Positions 45,906-57,611 of a stretch of 64,000 nt of DNA are shown here, piece by piece. A model generated the notes under the pieces. The model was not told the DNA's origin, searched no databases, and saw only the letters and a program-made list of their open reading frames with translations. The position numbers were made by a program, and so were the translations under genes. Position 1 is the stretch's first letter. Each line of letters opens with the position of its first letter. Source of the DNA: Acarospora socialis (Eukaryota; Ascomycota; Lecanoromycetes; Acarosporales; Acarosporaceae); NCBI GenBank assembly GCA_025617375.2, contig JAMYGW020000013.1:124001-188000 (forward strand), read 5' to 3'.

Positions 45906-47901
45906 CTACTTTAGTTTCTTCCTTCCGTTATCTCCTAGCACCTCGACACCTAGAGCCGGTTCAGCAACCACTCCACCCACCGTTGCCTTTGACGCACCGA
46001 CGCTGATGCCTCCCTTCTGGAATCGGGTCAGGCTGCCGTTACTGTCGACACTGTTGCTCCTCCGGTGTTTTCGTTTCGATGGCGCGACGGGGATTCGAGA
46101 TGCCCGGGAAGGTGTCGTGTGGTCCCTAGCACCGTCCAAGGATGTGGGGGAAATGGCTGATTGTGACAACGGGCTCGCCGTAGTGTTATCGGGCTCGAGT
46201 CTGCTGGAGGTTTGAGGTGAAGGTCGATCTCTTGCCGCTGCTGCGCAGCTTTTCACGGCCGTTTCATCTGCGTCCGCGTCCGCGTCCCATTCTGCTGTCG
46301 TGTCGCTTATGCCTCCTGGTGTGGTCAGAGTAGACCTCAGACCGTCCAGGTAGCTAGGTGATTGTAGAGCGATCATATTTGACGTAGTACCGCCCGGGTT
46401 GTATGTCAGGAGTCTTGCCGTCGACTGCTCCGCTCGGGCATACTCATGGAGCGCCTGGAAGACTTCTGGGAAGACCAATTTGTCGACGTCTTGCGCCCAG
46501 AGGAAATCCAAATGCTCAAAGTGCGGGATCTCCTTGGCAACGGTGTGCTTGGGTAATTCCTTGAGCATGACTTTGATGTCCACGAGACTGTCGCTGCCTC
46601 CGTAAACCAACACGATTGGAGTCTTGATGTTGCGGGTTGGGAATTTGGCTACTTTGTAATAACGCTCTCCTGCGCCAATGCTCAGAGGTGCTTGTATGTC
46701 ATCATCATACATCTGGAAGCTCTTGTTCCTGATGATCTGAAACCAGTGCACAATGCTCTTGGTGCTGGTAAAGGAATACAGATGAGGATAGGCGGCAAGT
46801 TTCTGATGAGGATTGATGTTCTTGCAAGACCAGTTGAATAGAAAACGAAGCGACATGTCGATAATGCGGACAAAGATAGGCGGATATAGAACCGCCTGCC
46901 ACATTGTTGCAGAACTCAGGATGCTGCGCCGCCCAAAGGCGAGGAAGATCACCTCCGGTGATGCCTTGATCAGGGCGTCTACAACGCCATTGTGCAGACC
47001 TGCTGGAGACATGGCCGGTGCCAATGCTATGAAGACATCAACCTTGTCGTTCAGAGTCGGGTGGATTGATAGCGTTGCGAAAGCTTGTGCGGTCCCCTGA
47101 GAGAAGCCGACATAGGAAAGAGAGGGCTGAGAGGTTGTGGAAAGGATATATTCGATACTGTCCGGTATATCATGAAAAGCAAACTGGTCCATAGAAAAGT
47201 TCCAGAAGGCAGTAGAAGTAGGGAAAAACCTGGTTGACTTCTTCGAGTATTTGTTCCCTCGATTGTTGCCCAGCTGGACTTTATCAGCGTGTCGCAGTTT
47301 CCCAGTTTTATCAGGACGCTTACCCAGACATCGTACCCTTTTTCTACCAAAGCGAACGGTAAACACCTCTCGGCTTCGGTCAAGCAGACCCAAACCTCGC
47401 TGTTCATCAAGAGACCATGGTGTAGATATATGACAGGCTTCTTCACCGACCGCTCTCCCGCATTGACCCGTACGCTCTCTTCCCCTTTTCTCCAACCCAA
47501 CCGATGGAGCCCCAGCAGATAGCCATCGCCCGTTTGGACAATATGCTCTTCCGCATAGTATCCGAAAAGTGCACACAAGTCGACGAAGTCGGAAGAATGC
47601 GCTATAGACGACACCACAGACTTTCTTCTTGTCTGCGACTTCCTGCCCTGGGGAGACGAGAGGAGGTTAAAGAGACTTTTGGAGCGGTTGTAGAAGAAGC
47701 GAATGATAGGATGAGCTTGGTCTTGTTAGTATCATCACAGCGTACGAATACGCAGCAGGACTGGATCTTACGGAGGCCAAGAGTCACGATTCTTATAAAT
47801 ACTTCCAGAAAGATCAGTACGAAGGATCCAAACAAAGCAAGGTACTCGCGCCTAGGATATTATATTAGCACTAGAATCAATAACAGTACCTTATGCGCCA
47901 T
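45906..47901 (-). CDS. Steryl ester hydrolase/acid lipase (TGL1/YEH family)
   Basis: Membrane-anchored alpha/beta hydrolase that releases sterols from steryl esters, usually at lipid droplets or the plasma membrane. Exons 47901-47890, 47844-47772, 47721-47324 and 47273-45906 join in frame to 616 residues. The N-terminus has a hydrophobic anchor (LALFGSFVLIFLEVFIRIV), then RFFYNRSKSLFNLLSSP. The lipase signature follows: AEEHIVQTGDGYLLGLHRL, PVIYLHHGLLMNSEVWV, then GNNRGNKYS. The nucleophile is Ser219 in GFSQG, with the acid in YGGSDSLVD and the base in HFEHLDFLW. A low-complexity Ser/Thr/Asp-rich tail of about 150 residues may be regulatory. The tiny 12-nt first exon is the least certain part of the model. 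Confidence 0.88.
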
Positions 47902-49381
47902 CTCTCGGCTGGTCACAGAAGGCAGAGTCCCGAGTTGGCGCCTTGATTGGAGACACCCATAGCTCTTACCAGAATAGCCTGCCGATGAAAGGCACCCGCG
48001 CCATGTTCAATAAAGTCAAAGAATGGTCCTTGGGCGTCGGGTCAAGAAGCGGTTAACCGTACCTCAGGAGCCATGAACATAGGTTGGCTGTGAACTGGTA
48101 ATGAGTTGCTTCGTCGTTACGCAGATTGTCTAGAATACTGCGACGTCATCTCTTATCGTTTCGAAACATGTGAATGCGGCACGGATCCACCATGTCAAGA
48201 TGTCGGAGCTTGAAACCCCGACCGAGCTAAACCATAAACGAAGTAGCAAATGTACGGGATGCTAGAGACGCTTAGTTGGCAGAGCCAATTTCAACTTCAC
48301 GGCTTTATACCTTACTAACCTGCTATAAAATGCACGAAGGTTCATACACCCATAAAAAGGGTTGCGCCGACTTCGGAAATTAGCAACCCGAGTCTGGACT
48401 CGAACATGCCAAGCTCCTGCAAGGACATCAGTTCGTCTCACCACCTTCGTTTGCACGCACGTCAAACTCGAAACGCTCGTCCCAGCTAACACAGCCCTGT
48501 CGCAGGAGCCGCACTTGCGCTCTGCCTGCAGCAATCGGACTGCGTACTGATCGAACGCAACAAGCCCTCCGACTGCCTGCGCCCTCCGCTCGTCGACACC
48601 CTGCCCACTCGATGCCAGCAGTTGAAAAAGGGCTACGGCGAGTGCAAGCGGGGGATGGTGGATATGCGAAAACGCTTTCGGGGAAATCAGCCCATATCTG
48701 TCAGTCTCGAGATCGAGGGTGGGGCGCAAGATCCGGTCCATCAGCTTTACGGAGGGCGGCCGGCGCTGGGGAGGACGGTCAAGGAGACGAGCGGGGAGGA
48801 ACCACCAGAAGATGCGGATGAAAGTCGGGGGTTATAGCAGGGTGGTGGGTGGACCAAAGGGGCAATCGACACGACGGAGGCAAAAACTGGGTTTGAGTGT
48901 GTATCATGGCGCACGGCGTGTAACTGACAAGCCGTCTCACTTCTTGTACAGCACCTGCATTGGAGGGCGAACCGGGCGTTATAAATTCGAATATCAGTAC
49001 AACTAATCTTGTTCGGCGATTTTATTCCACCACTCTGGGACTGCGCCTCCTGTTTCACTTGCAAGAAAAGAGACTAGTTGCGACAACCCAAAGCGTTGAC
49101 AGTCACAGAGCATTACCTGGAAATGAACTACGTATCATATCGAGTACCAGTGTTTGGTGGGTGTCTCCAGTTCCAGTCATTCATGAACATAGGCAGCGAG
49201 TGAAGTCCGCGGCATCTTCGGAAAAGGCTTGGGGGCTTTGGTTATGTCGCCGACCTCGATCTAGAATACAAATGTCGGCACGTCTGCCCTTCCAGTCGGC
49301 AACAGTCATTCGGTACGGCTGGCTGCGAAATCGCAAGTTCATAGTTCCAAACGGGCTGCCATCACAAATCCACTATCGAGA
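47902..49381. other. Intergenic region
   Basis: About 1.5 kb. A GC-rich minus-strand frame with ATG at 48741 (159 codons, to 48262) has no recognisable domain and is left uncalled. A 7-bp perfect hairpin (gggttgc/gcaaccc, 48359-48389) followed on the minus strand by a T-run is noted, but I could not fold a tRNA from it. Confidence 0.35.
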
Positions 49382-49939
49382 ATGCTCGTCTTTCCGGTAT
49401 TTCTACTCTGGCTTTGCTCAGTCACCGTTGCTCTGCCTACTGCCGACTCCACCCACACAGCCGTTCACCAATTGGATAAACGAGCCGCGCAATGCTACAC
49501 TTTCGCGCGCCTCGACACGATAGATATCGACCCAGTAGATTGCGCCAACGCCATCCGCGATATGCCAATCACGCGAACGAGGACGCCCGGAGCTCCAGAC
49601 TCGGTAATAGCAAACTTCGGCAACACGGTGAACGACGGCATTGCTTTCAAACTACCTCGACATTTCGCCCGAGGCAGCTGCATGATCGGCGTCACCATGG
49701 CCCCGGCCGGTCTGGGTGGAAAGGACAAGGCGAGCTGGAACGAGATCGCCACCAAAGCGGCTGGTATCGTGAGCAGATGTCTGACTGTTCCCAAACCAGC
49801 ACGGCGGGGGGGAAGTGACACGGCAGGGGTGCACAATCAGATCAACATCGAGGTTTTCAAGTATTCGCCGCATCTTGACTTCATGGTTCCACTGAACGAC
49901 TACATGGCATCTCTGCTGCAAGCGCATGCGTCACATTGA
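49382..49939 (+). CDS. Small secreted four-cysteine protein, tandem paralog 1
   Basis: Intronless, 185 residues. Signal peptide MLVFPVFLLWLCSVTVALP, then a short propeptide ending in a Kex2-type site LDKR at residues 31-34. The mature part has four cysteines (Cys38, Cys54, Cys100, Cys133). Conserved blocks shared with the next gene are QCY, DCANAI, MP, FKLPRHFARGSCMIGVTM, SWNEIATKAAGI and a C-terminal RGG. No enzyme motif is visible. A secreted effector-like or cell-surface role is inferred only from size, processing and cysteines. I recall similar proteins across Pezizomycotina, without a defined function. Confidence 0.82.
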   Translation: MLVFPVFLLWLCSVTVALPTADSTHTAVHQLDKRAAQCYTFARLDTIDIDPVDCANAIRDMPITRTRTPGAPDSVIANFGNTVNDGIAFKLPRHFARGSCMIGVTMAPAGLGGKDKASWNEIATKAAGIVSRCLTVPKPARRGGSDTAGVHNQINIEVFKYSPHLDFMVPLNDYMASLLQAHASH

Positions 49940-50326
49940 AGGACGAGGTTGATGCTGTTTTTCGTTTCGTCGAGTCGAACTCTCTAGCTGTCGAAGTGCC
50001 TGACGTGTAGAGAGTTATCAACTACTTTCCAGCTGGACATTCAGCGTAGCCTGATATGAATCTCCGTTGCAAATTCTGTAAAGATATTGAGCGTGAAACT
50101 AGAAGAGTCACAGGAGCCACAAAGGGTGTTTGATGATTGTTTTGGCCGATGAACGCGACATAGCCGCACGAGGTATTTTTTGAGCCCAGCAGCCGCGAAG
50201 GCAGATGTCGAGAAAAGTCGGTATAAAGTTGAGACGGTGCGCTCATCTGTTCAGAAGCGATATTCCAGTCGAGTCCTGAGATCCACTGAAATCCCTAGCC
50301 CGCGTCCCAGTCGCACCACCCTCCAA

Positions 50327-50884
50327 ATGTATATCATTCCGATCATACTTCTCCTGGTCTCCGTCACGACCACCGCGCCTACCACCGACCTCAGTGTCCG
50401 CCACCGGCTTCAGAAGCGGGCACCTACGTGTTATGCTACCGACTCGGCACTCAGCTTTCCTCCCAACGAACAAGACTGCATCGCAGCCTTGAAACTGATG
50501 CCCACTACGGCAATGCCGGGTGCGAGTGCAGGTGCAGCTGCGTCGGCGGACCTGTTCGGTCACTTCAGCAACGCCGGATGGGACGGAAGTCCTTTCAAAC
50601 TGCCACGTTGGTTTCGGGCTAACACATGTGTCATCGGTGTGAGCATGATTTCGGCTCTTCCACATCACGCCGAATTCTCCAGTTGGAATGCGATCCAAGG
50701 GAAAGCGATTGACATCGGCAGGGAGTGTCTGCTGCGTCGTGCGCCTTCAGCAAGAGGTGGCACAAACAAGGCAGGGCGATCCGATGGCATTCTTATCGAG
50801 ATGTTCGGAACTCATGCAACGAACCAGCGGTTCGTTGGCTCCCTTGGTACCGCGGGTTCAGGGTCCGCGTCAAGGGTGCAATAA
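50327..50884 (+). CDS. Small secreted four-cysteine protein, tandem paralog 2
   Basis: Intronless, 185 residues, exactly the length of paralog 1 and 387 bp downstream on the same strand. Signal peptide MYIIPIILLLVSVTTTAP, propeptide ending LQKR at residues 28-31. Cysteines 35, 51, 101 and 134 align with those of paralog 1. Shared blocks: TCYATD, QDCIAALKLMP, FKLPRWFRANTCVIGVSM, SSWNAIQGKAIDIG, ARGG and ILIEMFG. The frame extends upstream without ATG. The chosen ATG is the first that gives a signal peptide. Divergence is substantial, so the duplication is not recent. Confidence 0.82.
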   Translation: MYIIPIILLLVSVTTTAPTTDLSVRHRLQKRAPTCYATDSALSFPPNEQDCIAALKLMPTTAMPGASAGAAASADLFGHFSNAGWDGSPFKLPRWFRANTCVIGVSMISALPHHAEFSSWNAIQGKAIDIGRECLLRRAPSARGGTNKAGRSDGILIEMFGTHATNQRFVGSLGTAGSGSASRVQ

Positions 50885-51424
50885 GAGGAGATTCGAAGTG
50901 AATGGTAGTTGAGTCCACCACTTCGAAATGAGACGTTGGAGGCTATAGCAAGCCACCGCACCAGGGTGCAGCGTCTGTATAGCGGCATATGTACTTTGGA
51001 GCCTCAGGATAGAGAGTCCGGGAAAAGGAAGCAAGGCACTGGTGGGAACACACCACGTCAGACTGAGAAGCGCACAGGGTTTCTTTGGTTAACTTCGATC
51101 TTTTCTGAGCACTTCGGTTCATGTCGTCCACTATCCTACTGGAAAAACCTGGAAATAGTTTAAGCGAGAAGGAAACGATGGGAAACTTCGAAAAACCATT
51201 TTTGCTGCGTACAAACATCGGGATCACCGAGTGATTTCTGCTTGCTGTTGTTTGCGAGGTCCGCTCAGGCACAACAACGAAGAGGCAACTGTTTCGAGCG
51301 TAAAGCCCAGTGATGTCGGTTCTCCAAGAGAGATTGAGCAAGCGGGACTGTGCCAACCGTCTCAAGTCAACTTGCCAAAACAGGGGGTTCATGATTGCTA
51401 GGACACCGCAATGATGTCACTAAA
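50885..51424. other. Intergenic region
   Basis: About 540 bp between convergent genes (paralog 2 and WBP1). Nothing recognised beyond presumed 3' flanks. Confidence 0.45.
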
Positions 51425-53018
51425 TTATTGTGATTTCTTGCCATTGGACCTCTCATAAGCCGGTTCACTCCACAACCATAAAGCGATAAAGGCAAGCCAT
51501 CCCGCGACCGTAACCCAGATACCAGCTATCCAAACCCAGGCCCCACTGATCCTCCAGCTTCGCGGCCATTCGTCGTGAGCAAAGTGTCTCACTGTAACAG
51601 TCCTCTTCTCGTCCACGTTGGTTAGGAATGGTCGCTTGTAGTTGACGCGGAAAGTGAAGATCCCGTGTTGGTCTGGCAAGGTGAAAGAGGTACCGAAAAT
51701 GGTGCTGTTCGCAGTTTGCGAGATCGGATGTAGAGGTAAGCGGTGGAAGGGAGAGAGCATCGTAAATTCAAGCTGGAGAGCGTCGCCTTCCGGAACGGTT
51801 AGAGGTCGAAGATGGTCATAGTAGTATTCGGAAAGCTCGATGGAGAAGGTCTGTATGACATGAGTATAGGTACCAATCCTCAAAGACTGGTCACACAACT
51901 CACCACGTCATTCTTGACTCTGTAAATCTTGGGGTTTAGATAGCCAAGTTGCGCGACACTGTCATTGCCAGCTTTCTCCGCAGTAGTGGAGCTCAGATAA
52001 TGCTCCACCCTACCGACCTTCAGAACTCCAATTTCCATAAAAGTCCACGCACTCAACGCTCTTGCGAAGTCTCTGTTCGCAGGTGTTATTTCTTTAGCCT
52101 GTCCAACACCCTTAACCTTTCCATTGAACCACTCATCCTCAAGAGCTTCCACAGAACCCAACACCGTGAAGCGGGCCGAGTTTCTGGCTTGCATTGCAGA
52201 CACTAGGGCCATTTGCTGCCCTGTAGCGAACGGTTCCTCCACCGTCTCCACCTCATCTTTCGGATTATAGCTGTACGCTGTGCCCGGTGCTCTTAAGATT
52301 GGGGCGAGGAAGGGACTTTGGTTTCCTAGCACCTGTCCGACGCCCCGTGGGAACGCTATGCTACCCGAACCTCCAAAGTAGTTCTTGATATCAGATCGCG
52401 GTGCATCTGGCTGAGGAAGGAGCAAAACGTCGTGGCGTTCGCCGGCGGATAAGGTGTCGTAGTTGAAATGATCAACGACGAGAGAGGTTCTGTCGGGTGG
52501 TAGATGGATGTCTAATTCGACAAGGAGGGAGCTGATTGCACTTGGCGTGGGCGAGGTCGCGGAAAGGGTGAGAAGGATATTGCCTTGATTGTTGATGAAC
52601 TTGAGGAGAGCATTGGCGGTCAATGCTGGTCCGAGGCCTGAATTCTGGTCAATGCAAGCCCTGACCAGTACTATATCGACTTCAGATACCTTTTGACTTC
52701 GGCGGAAGGAGAATGAGGTGGTCGTATGCTCTCTCGCCGTGCTTGAACAGCGAGAGCTTCTCGTTTTTGGGTGAGTCAAAAGATAGCCGGTAGCCACGTG
52801 CTATCGCGACACGTCTTAGCTACTGCTTCATTGACGAGCATCCGTAGATACTGTTAATGCAGCATGGTCCACTCACCTTCGAGGTCTCCCCAGAACGTGG
52901 AATACTTTTCCTTCTCCGTAGCTTCTTCAATTACAACCAACAGCCTACTCCCAGAGCTGCGCAGGGCATTTGCCAAGCCCAGGAGCCCTAGTAACAGGAA
53001 AGATAGTAGAAAACGCAT
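51425..53018 (-). CDS. wbp1: Oligosaccharyltransferase 48-kDa subunit (WBP1/OST48)
   Basis: Essential subunit of the ER oligosaccharyltransferase that N-glycosylates nascent proteins. Exons 53018-52877, 52800-52690, 52637-51904 and 51850-51425 join in frame to 470 residues, normal for the family. Signal peptide MRFLLSFLLLGLLGLANA. The luminal domain has LLVVIEEATEKEKYSTFWGD, GYRLSFDSPKNEKLSLF, then AYDHLILLPPKSKGLGPALT and FINNQGNILLTLS. The C-terminal part has the family block TFSIELSEYYYDHLRPL, HGIFTFRVNYKRPFL, a TM helix (WIAGIWVTVAGWLAFIALWL) and a short cytosolic tail ending KKSQ, compatible with ER retrieval. Divergent from NUO9.5 across 270 bp. Confidence 0.94.
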
Positions 53019-53288
53019 GGTGGCTGTTGTTGCAACCGCTACCTCATCTGTTGTTGCGGCTCAGTGTAAGCTTCAGGAGACGTAGTCCGTGCCAAGACGT
53101 TAATGCTCGCTCGGCGCTTGCCGAACATCAACCTCCAGCCAACCCCTCTAGGACAACAACCTCCAGCAAAGTCCAGCGGACGAATTGTCATCGACCCACA
53201 AGTCCAGTCCCGACAATTGACTCAAATCCTCAAATCGGGTCTCCTCAAACACGACCTCTTGCCATCACTATCTGTTCCACCGCGCGAA

Positions 53289-53584
53289 ATGTCCTCCCCA
53301 CGCTTCTTCTCCCATCCGCTCCGCTACCTGCGGTGGGTTTCCTTCGACAAGCCTGCGATCTTCTACTCGATCGTCATCGGCTGCCTTGGGCCTGTTATGA
53401 TGGTGGTAGTACCGCCGATACGGAGAAGATTGGGCGATGGACCGAGGGAACCCATACCTTTGACTTATCCGAGTAACCATCCCCCGAGCCTTCGGTTTCG
53501 ATTAGGTAGAGGAAGATGGCTGATGTTGCAATCACTATAGTACCACCGGGGCCGAGGAAGATACCAGAGGGATATGATGACTAG
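53289..53584 (+). CDS. nuo9.5: NADH:ubiquinone oxidoreductase 9.5-kDa subunit
   Basis: Small accessory subunit of mitochondrial complex I known from Neurospora and related fungi. Exons 53289-53472 and 53541-53584 join in phase 1 to 75 residues. FFSHPLRYLRWVSFDKPAIF is followed by a TM helix (YSIVIGCLGPVMMVVVPP), IRRRLGD, and IPLTYPIPPGPRKIPEGYDD across the splice to the stop. The frame continues upstream without recognisable content, and the internal ATG at 53289 gives the family-length protein. The 68-nt intron ends in actatag. Shares a 270-bp promoter region with WBP1. Confidence 0.9.
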
Positions 53585-54215
53585 GGCAGCTTGTTGGAAG
53601 GGCTGCTGTTTCGGTTGGGTCCTTTTACGGGGTGCCATTGCTCTCTTCTTTCGAGTCCTTGATAAGACTCTTCCCCACCGAATGCGGCCGGTCACGCTGC
53701 TCAGCAATTTGTATGGAGAGACAGTCGATGATACAAGTGGAGGGACTATACATGGCCTTACTCTGTATACTAAGGACGAGCAATGGATGTTACAGATCCA
53801 ATAGACCCACGTTGATTGTGCGAGCACATAGCGTCACGAGGAGTTGCAGCTATTGTACAAATGGATTGCTGACAGCAGCAGAGATAGATTGTTTTCCAAT
53901 TGCGACTTTACCACCGTGATTGTGATAAGAGATTAGGGCTTGGAGGATCATACAGCCTGACTGTGGCCGAGCTTGACATTCTCCTTGAAGGTCCCCCACT
54001 AAGCCTAAAAGTAAAGCAGAAACATCGCGGCTATTAGTGCAGGGGTGAGAGGAGGGGTGCTTAATCTCAGGGTAGTGGTTTATGACATAATGAGAGCGCG
54101 AGTGAGGTGTCGCGAAATCACCGAAAAGATGCATGGAAGTTTTGGACAGTGAGGTAGGTGGCATGAAGTCCCAGTCAAGGTCCCTCGCGCCCACGTGTGA
54201 GCTAATGTGACGTGT
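53585..54215. other. Intergenic region
   Basis: About 630 bp between convergent genes. No feature recognised beyond presumed 3' flanks. Confidence 0.45.
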
Positions 54216-55587
54216 CTAAGCCCTCGCCATCTCGTCAGCCCCGTATGTAACAACCTTGGACATGTTTGCAAGCATCTCCTCATCGTTGTCATCGAGATCT
54301 GCTTCGTCATAATGCCGCTTCCGTACTGACCCCCCATCACGAGCTCCTGTGCTCTCAACGCGGTCCTTCTTCCATGGATAATCTGACTTTTCAACAACGC
54401 AGCAAGTCAGGTACGGGACAGGCTCCTTAGTGATGTCCAACTGAGAGTGATGCTTCAAAAGCGCAGAAACGAAGGGTTTCAGTTCCTGCTTGTACACGCT
54501 CAGATGGTTCTCCAGGACGGACATGCCCTTACCACTCATTGGGAAGTAGACGTGAAAGCCTTCCAAGGTCTTTCGGTCGAGGTACGAGTATCCACCTTCT
54601 CCGATCTGGCGGTAGAGTGTTGCGCCACCGTCTTTGCAGAGGAAGTTACGCTGCTCACATATGGACTGCGAGAACCAGTGGCGGAAGAGTGAGAGGACCA
54701 TCCACATATAGATGTCATTGGAATAGCTCATGCGACCAGGGTTGGCCACAGCTTGACGCTGGACTACACCGGGGTAGTGACCGAGAATGCGGATCTCGAT
54801 GGCTTGTTTCACGATGTTGAGGTCGTCGTGCTTGCGCTGACAGATCTTAAGCACCTCCGGATTGAGCGTATCACGGTCGGCTTGAGACAGCTGATTCCAC
54901 TGCCCGATAAGATGGATCAAGGCTTCTTTGAAGATGGTTGGTGAGCGCACACGGTAGGCGAGGTCCGCCCAAGCAATGGCGTTGGCTGCGATGGAGCGGA
55001 AAAGAACTTGACCTTGACGAAGCAGAGCAATGTCCACAGACTCGGAGATGATGCTGATAGAACCCAGTGTCTCGGCAACGTCAATCAGCCCCACGCAGTC
55101 ATTGAGGACAGTTGCAATGTTGGTGTCGTCGAGGTCGGGCTTCTCGTTGTAGAAGGCACGGAAGAGGTTGTCATAGTGCTTGTAGACCTCCGAAACGACT
55201 TTCCCATTCTCGATGTCGAAGAGGCCAACATTGCCAGGGGTGCGCCCATTCGAATCCACCTCCTATCCACGACGGCCGTATAATCAGCACCGACACATCA
55301 TGCTTCAGCCCTGCAACTCAAGTCATCGAAGAACTTACTCTTTTCACGAAGCGGCCCGGCACATTGCCGCTGACCCCAGTCAAGTCAAGACGAAAGCGCG
55401 TCGTAACACCCTCCTTCTTCGCCTTTGAAGAGAGCACCGCGGCGTGGCTCTCATCGAGCAGCTTAGCGAAGGTGGTGGAGTTACGACGCAAAACTCCGGA
55501 GTGAAGGTAATAGGTGCGACTGCTCGAGAGGATGATGAGAACATCACCGTCAGCGAACTTGGGGAATGTAGATTCCTCGGTGGCCAT
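54216..55587 (-). CDS. BTB/POZ-domain protein
   Basis: Exons 55587-55339 and 55262-54216 join in phase 0 (76-nt intron) to 431 residues. An N-terminal BTB/POZ fold is recognised from FADGDVLIILSSSRTYYLHS, GVLRRNSTTFAKLLDE and LIDVAETLGSISIISESVD further on. The C-terminal half is helical, containing QWNQLSQADRDTLNPEVLKI and FLCKDGGATLYRQIGEGGY. It ends in an acidic region (DEADLDDNDEEM). BTB domains mediate protein-protein contacts, often with cullin-3 or transcription factors. No second domain tells which applies here. The start was chosen as the ATG opening the BTB strand. A frame extension upstream has no ATG support. Confidence 0.82.
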
Positions 55588-57611
55588 TGCCGCGTGCTGA
55601 CGATGATGAGGATGTGTTAGTATAGAGCCGACGACCCAAATTTCAATCTCGGAAGGCTGACGACCGGGGGTCTTGAAGCCCGAAGGGAGCAATGATGAGA
55701 TGGTAAGATGGAGATGATTGGCCCGTTAAAGAAGGGTTTGAATATGTACCTCAGTGCATTCCTTGATAGTACGGTGGGAGTAACGTTACTATGAATGGTG
55801 GCTTGCAAGAACGAGGTGTGTGGTGTGAAGAGGGAGGGATGGAGCATTGACACATAACAGTATAAAGCCTGCGCAACAGTGAATAGGTGCGGGGTGAATC
55901 TGGTGATGCACCAACACGGTCCGACGATGGTGGTGTGTTTCGAGGAAGGACAATACACGGAGCTTGCTGTACACCACCGGTGGCAATAGCTACGCCAATG
56001 CCACAGCTCTCAAGAGAAATTGCTTCGCTTCTGCGCTGGGTGGAGAGCAGAACGTCGTGATGGTGTCACGATATAACAGCGGGTACATAAGTATGCGCAG
56101 AACCAGGAGTAACCTAGGCAAGAGTGAAGTATGAAGCTCCGGGACGTACCTCATCGAAAGATCCGTTGGAAAGAAGTTGGTTGACGGTAGGGATGCCGTC
56201 AAACGCCGGCTCGTTCGTGGGGTTCTATGGCAGAAGGACTCCCTTGATGGACCGAGGATCTACGCGCATGTTGTAGCGATTAGCAGCTGCTCCAAGGCGC
56301 GACATGGCTTTCTGTACCGAAGGGGCAACGAGGAGAAGAAGCACTGGAAACAACACATGGTGGGATGACACGCCAGAAAGCTCAAGGACCATCGACATCA
56401 CAGTGCTCAATTGCGCCGCACATTGACGTAACAGCATATCTAACGCAGGAGGTTCTTGTACTTACGGTGGAAAGACGAGAACGCTTGTAGCTTTTGCAAT
56501 ATGATGCAACAAAGAACCGGCACCACAACAAACACGTTGCATACTGTTGTTTGCGGAGGAAAGGGTGGCTCCTGCGAAAAGTGATATTGCAGGGAAGGCA
56601 CTGGTAGGAAGGTGCCTTTATGGGACTCTCGTCGTCTAACCCTGTTCGGTGGGCGAGCGAATGAATGAATACCATGGGATGTCGCCATCATCCGCGATTG
56701 GCGTTGCGGCTCTTTGTTTTAAGGCTCCCCGGAGACGTCACTTAAATAGCACAAGATCTAGTCTCGGACGTTGTGTGATATGACCGCTGACTTGATTGAA
56801 AGTTTGGCTTCAGAGTTCGTGGAAGAGGCTGTATCTAATATATTTTATGATTGGGCAGGCTCCAATACCTTCTTGCTGATTGCTGCACAATGTGTTAAGA
56901 TGGTGGGACTAAATCCTGTCCTGGCGGGAGTCAAGAAATGTCATGAAGCCTTAGGTACGCTATCTGCTTGTTGTGGGCTTCAAAGAAGGAATGCTCTTTG
57001 GACCATTGTAGCCACATGAAAAATCACTTGATAGACTTGTCTTGACGTATATGTCTTGGCTCAACTACTGGGCAGTATCGTTGTGGATTTCCAAGTTAGA
57101 GTGATCTATGGACATGTAACCCTTTACCACTTGTGCTTCCTTAATGACCTTGAACTGGAAGAAGCTAGTGTGACGAGTGTGGAGAATGTACATCATCGTA
57201 GGAGTGTTTGTGCTGAGTAGAGAAAATATGCCGGAGTTACAAATGAGAGGTGCAAGCGGGTCAGCGCAAGCAGACGGGTGTGATCAGCGATGCTCCAGGG
57301 CTATGCAAATGTAGCGTAATGATCAGGGCAGGATTGAATGGTGATGTAAAGTTACAGACAAAATCAGGAGATTGAGCAGGGTGAGAGAGTGGAATGAAAA
57401 TGTGTTGATGGTACCAACATTGAGCTAGACCTGCGCCATTGACTTGGACCCGAATGAAGTTTTGTGCTGGCTGCTGGGTAAGGGCATGAACCCATAGGGA
57501 CGTTTCCAAGCAAGCTGTGTGTGCCAGAGAGTTGCAGGGAAACAACAGGAAAGTGAAACAGCGCAGTAAGATTATCATCACTTGAGTAAAATGTGGTATG
57601 CCAAGGTACAG
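55588..57611. other. Intergenic region with a possible small spliced gene
   Basis: About 2 kb. Apart from the weak minus-strand candidate at 56066-56691 described separately, only short frames are seen, including a plus-strand frame with ATG at 56780 (MTADLIESLASEFVEEAVSN) that has no recognised domain. Confidence 0.4.
56066..56691 (-). other. Possible small multi-exon gene, weakly supported
   Basis: Several exon-like blocks on the minus strand could belong together. They are an opening MATSHGIHSFARPPNRVRRR at 56691, a helical block MSRLGAAANRYNMR near 56310-56265, a block NPTNEPAFDGIPTVNQLL with SNGSFDE ending at a gtacgt donor, and a terminal VTPGSAHTYVPAVIS to a stop near 56066. The last splice is clean in phase. 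The earlier joins are not convincing (one intron would be only about 40 nt). No family recognised. Confidence 0.25.

Noticed and set aside
48359-48407. Hairpin with T-run and a TTCGAGTCC B-box-like stretch on the minus strand, suggestive of a tRNA or Pol III gene
   Set aside because: No acceptor stem, D arm or anticodon arm could be folded at the expected spacing.
48262-48741. 159-codon minus-strand frame with ATG
   Set aside because: GC-rich, no recognisable domain, signal peptide or splice partner; insufficient to call a gene.
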